DNA of 64,000 bases from NCBI GenBank assembly GCA_030762175.1, contig CM060830.1:46907001-46971000 (forward strand), read 5' to 3'. Under the pieces are notes generated by a model. That model made no database searches. It saw nothing but the letters and a program-made list of their open reading frames with translations, and had not been told where the DNA came from. The stretch is from Metallyticus violacea (lineage: Eukaryota > Arthropoda > Insecta > Mantodea > Metallyticidae). Of the stretch, positions 39,401 through 51,260 are shown in pieces. The stretch's first letter is position 1, and each line of letters opens with the position of its first letter. Both the position numbers and the translations under genes were made by a program.

Positions 39401-39859
39401 CAAAATTCTTTGGAAGGTGTAGAAGCGGTTATGCTGTGTCCGTCCTTATAAAGATATGGTCAAATTTAATCGGTGGGTGCTCCATCACTCACTCTACAGC
39501 TCGAATCTTGTACTTTCTGATGTCTATCTCTTCGGCTGCTCCAGTACCTGATGCGACGTCAACAGTTCTATTTTAAATGTATGTATTAGCATGTAAACGT
39601 GTCAGAATGAAAGTATACCACACCACCACCACTTATGTGATGTGTACTGTCTTTCCATTTAAGCTCATTGCTCTTTTTATTCGTTATTTTAACCTGTAGA
39701 GAAATGTTGAAGTATGTCATTCATTTAAAAATCATATGACCTTCCCGATGTAGCCATTTTAACCCCTTGAATTTTTGGTCATGAGGTACTAACAGACCTT
39801 AGTGTTCACAGTAACTTATAAATATGCAACACTTTTATTAAACATCCTGTATATTTGTG

Positions 39860-40333
39860 TGTATGTACGGGAAGTTCATGATAAGCCAGCATCAAGGGAT
39901 GTAACAGTCTTGCAGTTGCGTTAAAATGTTGACATGTAGCATAAGTGTTTTGTTTCCAGAAACTGCCTTAACGTCCGGTCTCTACGGCTTGCTCCAGATA
40001 GCCGACGAACAAACGTCTTTGGTTGTGTGTTGCAACAGAAATATGGGCTGCCCCGTGGTTAAGGGCCATCTTGAGAGGACATTACAAGTAGCCATATCGC
40101 CACATAACTGCTTCCCGGCCTCTATGGCGTACCGAGAGGGTCATGCCCTTTCCAAACCCTCTTCAGCGTAGACTCTTTCTTATATTACAACGCCCTGGCG
40201 GCCAACTTTGTATGTATTCCTTTCACAATATATCAAGAAATCTTTCTTTTTTGTTTCGGGTAACTAAGGAAATAAGCAAAAGGATTATATTACAAACATT
40301 CTGTTACTTAACATGCCGAAGTTGCTAGAGGAC
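39860..40333. other. Host non-coding DNA
   Basis: A GC-richer patch at 39.95-40.2 kb has an open frame of 81 codons on plus with no recognised similarity. Confidence 0.35.

Positions 40334-40362
<29 letters not shown>
40334..40362 (+). repeat. Poly(A) run
   Basis: 29 consecutive A. Confidence 0.95.
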
Positions 40363-40367
<5 letters not shown>

Positions 40368-40679
40368 ATGTTCATAAAAATATATTACTATTTTCACATA
40401 GTTTTCCTTAGCGATACTTCTAAAGAAAGGGATCAGATGACCACCATGAATTGTAATATAAACTTCTAAGTGCCGCATTATCAACGTTGTCAACGGGTAT
40501 GCCATACACACTGGACTTTAAATGACATTATTTAGAAATCCATTGTATTGTTAAGAGAATAAGAGGGCCGCAATATCGGTTCCCTAAGACCTACCAATCG
40601 GTATTTCACAGAAACTTCGTTCAACAAAACATTTTATTGGCAAAATTTGATGACAATATCAATTTCCCAGATAAAATAA

Positions 40680-41175
40680 AGGGCTGATTCCTGAAAGCAT
40701 CGCTCTTGTGGAAGACCTGCGGTTCAAAGTTGCAGAAGTAGCAGCAAGGGTCCTTCGAATTATTCACGAACATTTAAACATGATTAAGGTTACTGCAAGA
40801 TCGGTGCCTGGACTTCTTTCATCAATCCAAAAGCAGCAACGAGTCATCTGTTCTTAGGCATTTTTGGAGCTCTGATTTTTTTTATATTTATTTACGGACG
40901 CTCTTTAACATCACAGGTCATCTGCGTCTCATTCAGTTCAGGGGGTGAAACGGCTGACAAATTTTGCTAAGAGGACTCTTCTTTCAGGCTTGAAGTTCTT
41001 TTTCGTGCCGTAAATGTGCGACACGGAATCCATGGCTTTACTTCCCTTACGAAGGAAGCCATACTTAGTGTTTTTACGCCCGAAAAAATCAAATCTTTTC
41101 AATAAAGTGAAAATTAGTTTTTATATTTATCATGCCTAGAAAATAGTTAGGCCAGAAACTTATGAACCTGCCCTC
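40680..41175 (+). mobile_element. Mariner relic interrupted by SINE A
   Basis: The plus strand encodes SLVEDLRFKVAEVAARV, then RIIHEHLNMIKVTARSVPGL, the second HTH and linker of mariner. A terminus-like GAAACTTATGAACCTGCCCT at about 41155-41174 resembles the ends at 58708-58732 and 61650-61670. SINE A lies between. Confidence 0.65.
40879..41090 (-). mobile_element. SINE A copy, 5' truncated
   Basis: Inverted tail TATTTATTTACGGACGCTCT, body TTCAGGCTTGAAGTTCTTTT and GTGTTTTTACGCCCGAAAAA. The tRNA-like head is missing. Confidence 0.85.
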
Positions 41176-42209
41176 GTATATTTTTATTTCACAGCTTCTG
41201 TAAATGTTTTAAATAAAAAAAGGACTCTTTAGCTAAATGTACTTAAATTGGCGACAAAATGTACCATAGATGGCTGGATGGTCTGGAGTGGAGAATTCTC
41301 GCGGTACTCGAGCCTTTCTCGATGCTAAACCAACCATATTTAATGTATTATAAAACCGTACTCTGTTGAAGTTGTACTGTTTTGTAACCTAACTTATTTT
41401 CAGATAGCATAGCCCGATGTCGGTAGAGATTGTGTGATTCCCTCAGAAGGTCCGCTTGCTTTCATTCCAAGTCGTTTGGTTTATGGAAAAAATTCAACGG
41501 AATAGAAGGAATTTCGTCTTAAGGGACATTGCCCAGTTATCGAAGGAGATGCGCCACTTAATTTAATCATAAGTGCAAACAACGTTTGGAAATAGTCATC
41601 CTGCAATATATGCAGATGTTTACAACATGTCGGATATCTGTCTATTCCGAAGGTAAAGTGTACAGCCTAAGTCTTTTAATTTATATTGCACAAGTTCTAT
41701 GATCAACATACGGGTTGGGCATTATCAGCAGTTACCTTTATTCTTTTTTCGCCGAGACTTTGCAATATTTCCACTACATGCTATATGTGTAACGCTGAAA
41801 GTTTAAAATTAAGGACTGAAAACCTCTGCATAGCAAAATACCAAACAATAAAATCACAATAGTGCAAAACTGGAAGAACCGAAGATACATTAATTGAAGC
41901 CTGTAAACGTATTTTAACAGCAATGCAATAAATCTATTTTCTAATTCCTGTATGGGCACTCTTGTATGTAGCGACTCTGGTGGGACAAAGGTACATGCAC
42001 GTGTGTTTAAGCACGTTTTTTAAATTAATATAGCTATTTATTTCAGTTAATGCGGATGCCAAAAGCTCTAGCAAATATAAAGGGGAAAAATCACAATATT
42101 TTCTTTCTCCTTCTCTCTCTTCCAGAGTGGTAAGTAAGAAATGTCTTTGAAATTTACATAACATTATTTTGTACATTTATATATACATGGTTAGTTGTGA
42201 GTCTCGCAC
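41176..42209. other. Host non-coding DNA
   Basis: I see no gene or recognised repeat. Confidence 0.45.
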
Positions 42210-42372
42210 TACCAGAGGTGGCTATATCGTTAAGATACCCTAAACTTAGGCCTAGAACGCTTCTTTTATTTAAGAAAAAAATCTCCTTTCAGCTTTCATC
42301 TCATATATCATCAGTGTCCACTGTCTGTGACGTCCCAATATTTAAAACGGGTGTTAAAAACCATTAAAAAAA
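42210..42372 (+). mobile_element. SINE B copy with internal deletion
   Basis: A few bases of the head (GGTGGCTATATCGTTAAGA) are joined to the body ACCCTAAACTTAGGCCTAGA and the tail AAAACGGGTGTTAAAAACCA. The B box region is missing. Confidence 0.75.
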
Positions 42373-44053
42373 CACTAAATAACTTTTGAGTCATGCAGTT
42401 CGGTGACATGAAACCTTCTGCTTGGGAACACTGCATACTTCAGACTTCAAAAATTATATTACAGACTTTTATCTGTTTCTGGTTTAACCGGAAGTAACTG
42501 CACCTCTCTTATTTGAAATGGAATACGCAGTATATTTGTATATTTTGGAGTAACACTGATTAAGGGGTTTTCAAAAAGCCCCCACACTAGATGCTTCTGT
42601 ACAAATTTATTGTTGCTAATATAGCACAACATACGAGGTGAATGTGGCAAAGTGGGATGAACGGTAGATCCATTAAAAAGGATTGGAGGGACATCAGCTA
42701 TATATTCGCCTTAATCAGCCTGAACGATATGCTACAGCAGAAAATAACCCAAATAAATGCCATGGTACACACTTTAATAAAACAGAGGTGGCTCCAAAAA
42801 CACGTGGCATTTTCAATCTAGCCATGAGGGAGGTATTTGATATGCAACATCCAAACAATTTTAACAGAGACGGCGGATAATACTTAAGTAGCACATGGAC
42901 CGTTCTTAAAAAGAAGCAACTATCCCCTTTCCCCCACACACAGACACAGAGAGAGACGGATCAATATAGTCGTCTATCAGCAATCAGTTGTTTTTTGTCA
43001 CCGATGGCGCCAACCGCAGAAGTTGGTGAAAGCTATGGTAACATATTAAACCATGGATCATTAGAACAAATGCATTTTAAAACAAATCCGTTTTTAGTGT
43101 AGAATTAAATATATTTTTGGGAAATGCTCTATACTTAAAGAAAGCTTATTCAGTTCTTGTAGACTAACTACACTTTTCTATGCTTGTGGATAGCAACAAG
43201 AAAGGGAAGAGGTCCGCTGCCCCTATGTACGAGGATGAATGATCCCTGCGGCACCACAATTCCTATGACAACCATCCATACAAAATCCTGAAATGCGAGC
43301 GGAATCAATGGTTATTCCCGGTGGGCATTATGGGCACCACGTCCCAGATTCAGAGACCCACAGCTCATGTATTAAAAGCTAAGGGATTGCGTAAGAAATG
43401 GGTAAATGCCCACTAAAGCCTACAGATGTCAAAGTGTTCGCCGTAAATAACATATAGGCATTGAGAAAAATGAACATGAACAAGGGAAAGGGTAAAGTGG
43501 AGAAATCTACTGTACTTTCGACATCTTATGTGTAGTAAAGATGAGCAATTTTAAACGTCCGTACAATTAAAGCAACAAAAAAGCAGAAATGAAAATGATT
43601 AAATACGTAGGTAAACAAAAGGCACCCAGTATCATCGAGAAAGTTAAATATACGTCTATGTAAAAACCTTAAGGTCAAATTTAAGATTTTTTAAACAATA
43701 CTACCAGTTTAAGAGTAGAAAAGGTACAATACTGAACATTTTATTACATACGCGAACATGTAAGATTACATTAATCCTTATATATTGCTAGAGCACCCAT
43801 CCAAACTTTAACTAAATATTTTCATTATTTTTGCCAATATTTTACGGGTATCTAAAAAGTATTCCCTATATTATTTAACTGTATACCCCCTTATTTATTA
43901 TTCTTACATTATAAACCCCTTACTTACATTTAAATACATCAATTGAAGAAGGCGATGAAAGACATATAGTCAAAATAATGCTGAATATTGCAGAAAAGCA
44001 TTTGCTTTTGAAACTACAGCCTCTTGAGTAGAAACAAAGTAATGTATAAGTTT
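42373..44053. other. Host non-coding DNA
   Basis: I see no supported gene. The 43.0-43.5 kb part is slightly GC-richer but matches nothing I know. Confidence 0.4.
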
Positions 44054-44330
44054 TTTAAGGGCGTTTAATGCCCGTATTACTACTGATGAACCACAGGCGG
44101 TCAACACTGATGATACATGAAATGAAATAACATATTGGGAATATTTTTTTGAGGAAGGAAACGTTCCAGGCCTAAGTTTAGGGTACCTCCCCGGCATTTG
44201 CCATTTATGAGGATGGAGGAAAATCTGTAAAAAACCTCAGTCAGAGAGGACGGTCCTGGTGGGATTCGAACCCCAGACCTACCGCTCACGAGTTCGCGTC
44301 TTAACGACGTATGCCACCCGTGGCGGTATT
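44054..44330 (-). mobile_element. SINE B copy, full length, 9-bp target duplication
   Basis: Inverted complete copy. The B box is visible as GGGATTCGAACCCCAGAC and the head as CCACCCGTGGC. It is flanked by TATAAGTTT at 44045-44053 and 44331-44339. Confidence 0.92.
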
Positions 44331-44825
44331 TATAAGTTTGGGTTAGTGCTCTGTAGTTGCCCCAAGCATCATTAAAATAAGTTTTGAAACAAGTAGACAC
44401 CTGCATATCATATTAATTTTCTTTCACAGACTTTCCATATAGGGAAATGCATGTAATAACCATATATATAAACAATGCCTTTCAGGCACTGTGCATACTA
44501 TTTGCAAAATCTACTTTACAGTGTAATATTATAATATTATACTGTACTTGATGAACTTCCGTAACGGGCGAGCGCATTTTTGCTATGTGCAGTTCCATTT
44601 CGGGCTCGGTACGTGTTTATAATAAAAACTAGTTTATTGTTTGACTGTGTACACCATACTCGGTTATAGGGTAACTCAGAACCCTTATTTTTAATTAATT
44701 ATTTTTTTTTGGTTTTAAGAAGGTCTGTTGTGCTTTCTCAATTAATTCTATCAGTCAGAAAATTAGAAAAACGTTCGTTTGTAGACATTTTTGTCATAAA
44801 ATGTCCAAATTTTGAATATATTATT
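44331..44825. other. Host non-coding DNA
   Basis: Nothing recognised. Confidence 0.45.
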
Positions 44826-45082
44826 TATTGTTTTATTTATGGACGCTCTTTAACATCATCAGCGTCGCATTCAATTCAGAGCGTGAAGCGACCGATAAAT
44901 TTTGGTCCGATACCTCTTTTTTCAGTCTTGAGATTCTTGCACGTTCCGTACATCTACGACACGGGACCCAAGACTTTACTTTCCTTCCGGAGGACGCCAT
45001 ACTTAGGATTTTTACATCCGAAATATCCATCGACCTAGTCGGGATTGAAACCGCAAAATCGGGTCTGCGGGGCAAACATTGT
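44826..45082 (-). mobile_element. SINE A copy
   Basis: Inverted tail TTATTTATGGACGCTCTTTA, body TTCCTTCCGGAGGACGCCAT, and B box region GTCGGGATTGAAACCGCAAA. The extreme 5' head is lost. Confidence 0.88.
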
Positions 45083-45915
45083 TATATTTGAATATATAAA
45101 TTTTCATAAAAATACAGCGCACATTTTTTTATACCGTCACATAAAACCCTTCTATTTTGCTTTCTGTAAATTACTTTGTAAATTTTGCTTGTTGCCTATG
45201 GAAATTAAGCTGAAGGTTGTAACACTAACCACTAATGTTATTACACACAAACCCGCCACGAAGGAACTGTTCCAAAACCATTTATCCGCATACTTGTACA
45301 TAGCATAGCAACAATGCCGCACGATCGGTGAGGAACTTCAAATATACAAATATTTTAGCTACTTCTGCAAGTCAAGTCTTTATACTTTAATTCTCAACAT
45401 TTCAAAATTCTTGATTCCAGAAGCAAGAATATAATGATAAGTGATTAAAAGAGAAAAGCAATAGACCAGGTATGCTCAAAAAGTAGCCAACATTATTTTT
45501 TCCAAAAACCGAAGATTGCAATAACGCAAAACTGAACAGAACGGCGAAAAGGATTTCAATGCGTATGCGTGTTTACTTGTGTTATTGCCGGATGCCAGAA
45601 CTCATACGAAACAATCTATACGAGATAGGACATCAGGGAATCTTACAAATTAGCATTAAAATATAAAGAATATTAACAAATATGTGAAAACTATTTTTAT
45701 TTAAGTCTGTTAGTTCGCTTGTTTTAATGCCATAAATTTATCATATGGTATGAAAATCAACAACTCAAAAGAACGTAAATCCAGAGAGACTGATGTTATA
45801 AATACTCAAAAAAGGTACGCGCACATTCTATATGCATATGTGTTATATTTAATGCGGTCTTTTAAAAGGGACAAATGTCAATTACTAATTTATATTCGAT
45901 TAACTCCACACGGAT
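45083..45915. other. Host non-coding DNA
   Basis: Nothing recognised. Confidence 0.45.
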
Positions 45916-46186
45916 CACCACGGGTGGCTGAAGTCATTAAGACGCGGATTCGTGAGCGGCAGATCTGAGGTTCGATTCCCACCAGGACCGTCCTCCGTGA
46001 CTGAGATTTTTTCCGGGTTTTCCTCGATCCTTATAGATAGTAAATACCGGAGAGGTACCCTAAACTTAGGCCTGGAACGTCTCCTTCCTTTAAAAAAATC
46101 CTTTCCCAATATATCATTTCATCTTATGTATCATCAGGCCTGTGGTGCCTTAGTGGTAAAAACGGGCGTTAAAAACTACTAAAAAT
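45916..46186 (+). mobile_element. SINE B copy, full length
   Basis: Head CCACGGGTGGCTGAAGTCAT, B box GAGGTTCGATTCCCACC, body GAGGTACCCTAAACTTAGGC and 3' end AACGGGCGTTAAAAACTACT. Confidence 0.9.
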
Positions 46187-49100
46187 ATCACTACAGTCGT
46201 TAGTTTTAACACTTTCCAAATATATTGATGTATTTAATTTACAAGATTATAAAAAATCTACCTTATACACATTTAATGAGTTTCTTACAAAAGCAATGAT
46301 AAAAAGTTCGTCACGCAGGAGTTGCATAAACTAAGCGAATTCCTCACCAAGTTGAATAATTTTAAAAATGAATATAAAATTCAAATGATATAAGCTATGG
46401 CATTGCTCTGTGGTATTAGGGGAACGAATTTAAAAGTATTGCAATCTATACTTATTACAATAAAGAAACTACATTGTTACAATTATTATTAATATTCAAC
46501 CATAACAATTAATGGTCTATTATTAATTAAACGAAATATATGTCTACTGAGACACATAAATTACTGTTGTTATTGTTTTATCGGATTCAAGGTCAATATT
46601 CAATATTCTGAACAAACCGAAACGTAGATTCGTTCTTTCCCGTCTGAGAAGGTTGGGATTAGCATTGTCTTTTCACACTTGAAGAATTTGCACATGTGCA
46701 GCATGGTAATGAAATCTGAGCTCTGTCTGCCTTACCAGAAGCCAAAACATCTTCAATTTGGGTTCATGAAGACCTTGACCGCTGATAAAATGTGGAAATA
46801 TGGCAGGCGCTACTGGCGAATGCTTTTTGACATTATGAGTTTAAAGTCATTGCAAAACGAACCACTCACATCCAGTAAAGGTGTTCAACTCTTTCAAGCA
46901 CGCGACTTGCTTTTAGATCTAATGTGGGGTACTTTTTGAACATAACTGGTATGTAATCATGCAGTGAAATACAAGTCAATCCTTCCTTATATAAGGACAT
47001 CATTTTAACAAGATATGAATTGAGCTTACCGCATGAGATGATTCACACAGTTATTGGCTCAAACAGACGCATCGTACCTACCTGAAAAGAAGGAAAATGC
47101 TGTTAGTAAAGAACAACAAGCAAAGAAACAAAGTGCTATTACTATAAGCATGATGCACAAGATACCAGAGTCACAATCAGAAACTAGAAACTCTTTTAGT
47201 TTTAAAAGTAGAACAGAAATTACTAAACAAATATGTCTAGCTCTTCAGAATTTGGACAAAAAGCATGGAGCATTATAGGTAGTTACACGAGAGTCAGTCA
47301 TTTAAAAACCAAACACTTGGTGGAAAAATATAAGAACTTTCATTCAGTTTGATGCAGTCAGCAGACCTTTATCTCACTGTGAAATGAGACGCTGAATATC
47401 TATATGAAAGAAGTCTCTGGGATGCTGTTGAACCGAGTCCTGCATGTCTGTTTGTTGTGAATATTCACCTTTAAGAGAAACGGGGACATTTCAGGACTGT
47501 AAAGTAGATGCGGCAGCATCTCCGACCCAAACTGCTATAGGTTGGTACGGACAATATTGATACTGCAAACTAGCTTTACCCCACATCTGTCCACAGCTTT
47601 GCAAATCTTTCCAGAAACTCTATAACGAATATCCATGTTGATCGTAAAAGGATGTCATTATTACTTTCCAATTTGCTAATTGGATGGATTGCCACAAAGT
47701 GGTTTTATACTCATCGCTGTACATTTATACAACCAAACCTGTACGGTTTGCCAATGACTGACCCTCATAATAATGATAATAATATATCTATAAAATAATT
47801 AATTTAGTTTATATAAGCATGCGTTAGTGGAAAGGTTTCTTTTCCGGTATATTGCGGAATCTTACATGACGACAGGCTACAGCTACTGTGGTAGTATTAT
47901 GCATGGCGCTCGTAATAGAAGACAAAGGACAAAAGCAATAAGAGCGAGGTTCAAATGTGAAACTCCCGTTTGGCGACTGTCCACCTCAGTGGATATAATT
48001 ACGGGTGGTTTAAATGGTTCCTTAAATATTAATTTATCTGAATATTTGTTCTTGCAGTAATTTATATTAATATATTTCAAATTATTGTCGTACTTTTTGA
48101 GACAACGTGTGTTTTATAATTTTATATTAGTGAAGAATATTCTAATTAACTATATAATACACGTATGCGTCAGCAAGTAGGCGTTACTGTATGGGAATAT
48201 TCGTTAATTACTAAGTGAGGCATGGCTTAATATATATTTTTATTCTATAATGAGTCTATAGAAATTGTATTTATTCAATTTCCTGAGAGTTTCTGCTCGT
48301 AAAGCTCAAATAAATCTAAGCACCCTGAAAGTTTGGCCTTTAATATCTACTGTAGATTACCCCATTTGTCAAACTTTCTACACGTGGATGAAGGTATTTT
48401 AACATTTTAAGCATCTATTCTCCTATTTTTTTCTTCGTGAACTTCCGAGGAAATGTTTCATTTTTCGTAAATGAAACTAGTGGCATGTTCATCATAATTA
48501 AAAAGACGAAAGAGTGCTTGTATGGCTTTCAAAGCTGATCTAAAGCTTATCAGATCAGTTCATAATGTGTCACTATTATTGTTTAAAATGTAATGTGTTC
48601 CTTTTCAACATATATACAACTATTCAATATTAAGGGTGTCTTGTCTTCTCACACTGTGTTTATTGTCCGCTATTAAGCGTGCCATAGCCTGCAGCATCCA
48701 CAAAGTCCAGTAACTAAAACATGTACACATTTTAACTTTATAGAGAACGCTGGAACACTCATCGTCTCTAGCTAAAGAGGCATATGTAAAACACATTCTG
48801 ATTGACATGATTAATCAGTAATGTTTGTGGTTTCACTGCTAATCTTTATCCCTTACATTCTGAAAAACATATTTGTGACAAGTTTCGGAACGAGTTTATT
48901 CGTATTTAAACATCAAACTGCCTAACCGTCTTCGTACATGAATGTATACTGCCGTGAGACCGATAGAGTACGGACTACGATACCTGCACCAAGTAGCCGA
49001 GAGTAGAACACAGTGAGAGCGTACCAGGTTCAAAATAAAAGATTGATATAAGTGAATATAGTAAAGTTTTAGAATATTTTTATTCAAGTTATAATTAAAA

Positions 49101-51070
49101 GTTATTTGTGTATAGAGTACAGTTGGGTTAAATTCATGAGTATTGACGCCTCAAGAATAAATAGAATCTGTTTACTCTCGTGTTGTATAAAATATTTTTT
49201 CCACTACTAGCAGGAGTGTAATATTTGAATGAAATAAATATTTAATTTCAATTAAATATTAAGCATTTTTTACGTTGCAACTGTTGTCTATGGCCGTAAT
49301 ATTGGTGTTTATGGATATACAGAATAAATTTTGGAATGCTTTGTGAATATATGAGCCTGCTAAATGAAAATGTCGGAAGAAAATGTTCAGAAGATGTTTT
49401 AAGCGATGCTAAAGCTATCGTCTCTCCAATAGTAAATTAGTACGTGAGGTAGTATCTTACATTAACAGAAATGTAACTAAAAATATACATATACTAAATT
49501 ATGGTAGAAATCTTAATTTTAGTGGAGTATTTACTAACTAACTGTTCCTTTAATTTTAGCTCTGAAAGGTAAATATAAAATAACTACCTATACAAAGTGT
49601 TGGTAGAAATCTTAATTTGAATGCTCTGTTAATTAATTATTGTTCGTTTCATTTCGTTTAGCTCTTAACAAAACATGCTACACCAAAATGACACGTCTGC
49701 TCCTCCAATTCTATTTATTTCAAAATGCTTTCGAGGAGTGAATAAAATTTCAGCAAGAACAATAAACTAATCATTCCTTGTTGTTTAGGTTCCTATGAAC
49801 GACGAAATAAAATTCAGTTTAGCTGCTAGAAACGAAAGACATTTGTTTACTTGTTGACTTGATATTTAATTATTACCCATTATGTATAAATAAAGTCGTT
49901 TAACCATGTCAGGAATAATACGAGCATAGAATTTCTATTAAGGGTACAACTCTTGAATGAAGCCCATATTTCATTTTTAAAAATGATTATTTAAGTGAAC
50001 TACCAAGAACATAATAATTCAATGAAAATGCTAAACACTTACCTACAGCATTATACATTATATTAAATAAATTATATAAACATGTATTTAATATTTAAAT
50101 ATCTTATATGATATGTTTAATCTATTAAGCTGAGTTTGTTACAAGAATACCAAAAACATTAAAATATTTTTCTTTAGCATTTTGTTAAATTGAAATAAGG
50201 CGACCGAATAACGAAATTGGGCAAAATAGCTCATCATCTAACGAAATATAGCTTTTATAAAGTCAAGACACAATTCATGGATAATTTTTGGGACATCATA
50301 GAATGAATCAGGTGCTTTAAAGGTTTAAATATATTTTCTGGTGATTTTATTTTCAATGGGTGCTTATCAAAGCATCAAAACCCAAAGTATATATCTGGGA
50401 AAAAGGCAAAAGAAAATTATATGAAGTTTTTTTTCGCTGGATCACAAATAGATGGCAACAGTAGTATTGAGTCTTCGAGATAAAATAATTTATAACCCCT
50501 TATTAGTATTGATCATAAAGTTTTACAATATTTCTTTATTTCGAGATGTATTAGATATGTTTTCTCTGATTTAATTGCCTTTGAACTGCTGAAAATGTCC
50601 AGTTTATACCTGTAATTAAAGGCCTCAAATGTCAATAAAATATTCAGTTCTTCCTCATCTGTATTACAATAAATATTGAAGTAATGTTTAAATATTAATG
50701 AGCGTAGATAATATATTCATTGAATATTAAATATTTAGCATAGGGCATGTTTGTATATGCCACAATAAGCTGACACAACATACGTTTAACACTACTCATG
50801 ACTTGTATAAAAAGCATTAAGATATTAAGTACTTTTTGAAGAATTCATAAATTACTTGTTAAATTTAAATCTGTTGAACAAAAACAAATAGGGTTCAAAT
50901 TAGGGAAACCACCGATATTACTAAAATGTGGAATGAAGAACAAAGAAAAAATCTGCTTATGTTCTCCGATTAATTTCTTCTTGCAAAAATAAATAAATAT
51001 ATAGAAGACGCGGAAATAATTCGCCAAATAACTCAATCTAACTGTTTAAATAAATTCGAAGCTGATTGTT
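46187..51070. other. Long AT-rich stretch, no gene seen
   Basis: About 4.9 kb. A plus-strand frame at 47054-47278 (74 codons, Lys/Gln/Ser-rich) and a patch near 46.68-46.94 kb have no recognised similarity and are not called as genes. Confidence 0.4.
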
Positions 51071-51260
51071 TGCGTGGTCTAGTAGTACCGTTTGTAACTA
51101 CTAAGCCGGAGGTCCTGGGTTTGAATCTCGGCAGGTAAAACTGTTTGGGGAAAATTGTTTTTTCGGAGTTTTTTCTTACCCTAAGAAGGTGAATACCAGA
51201 TATCTTTTAAGGCGCCAAGAATTACAAGCTCGTTTGCATCATCATTAATACCCTTCATTT
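51071..51260 (+). mobile_element. Third tRNA-like SINE (SINE C candidate)
   Basis: GCGTGGTCTAGTAGTACCGT (A-box-like) and GGGTTTGAATCTCGGCAGG (B-box-like) are spaced as in a tRNA head. AT-rich body sequence unlike SINE A or B follows. Only one copy is in this window, so the 3' boundary is a guess. Confidence 0.5.

Noticed and set aside
38441..39560. A single mariner spanning 38441-39560
   Set aside because: The NGAPSHY second-Asp motif precedes the TGEETW first-Asp motif, the wrong order for one transposase, so I treat them as two relics.
39926..40171. Candidate gene in GC-richer patch, 81 codons
   Set aside because: Open frame only; no family pattern, and no flanking splice sites that I could support.
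47054..47278. Candidate gene, Lys/Gln/Ser-rich 74-codon frame
   Set aside because: No recognised domain, no splice or promoter context, and composition typical of random AT-rich frames.
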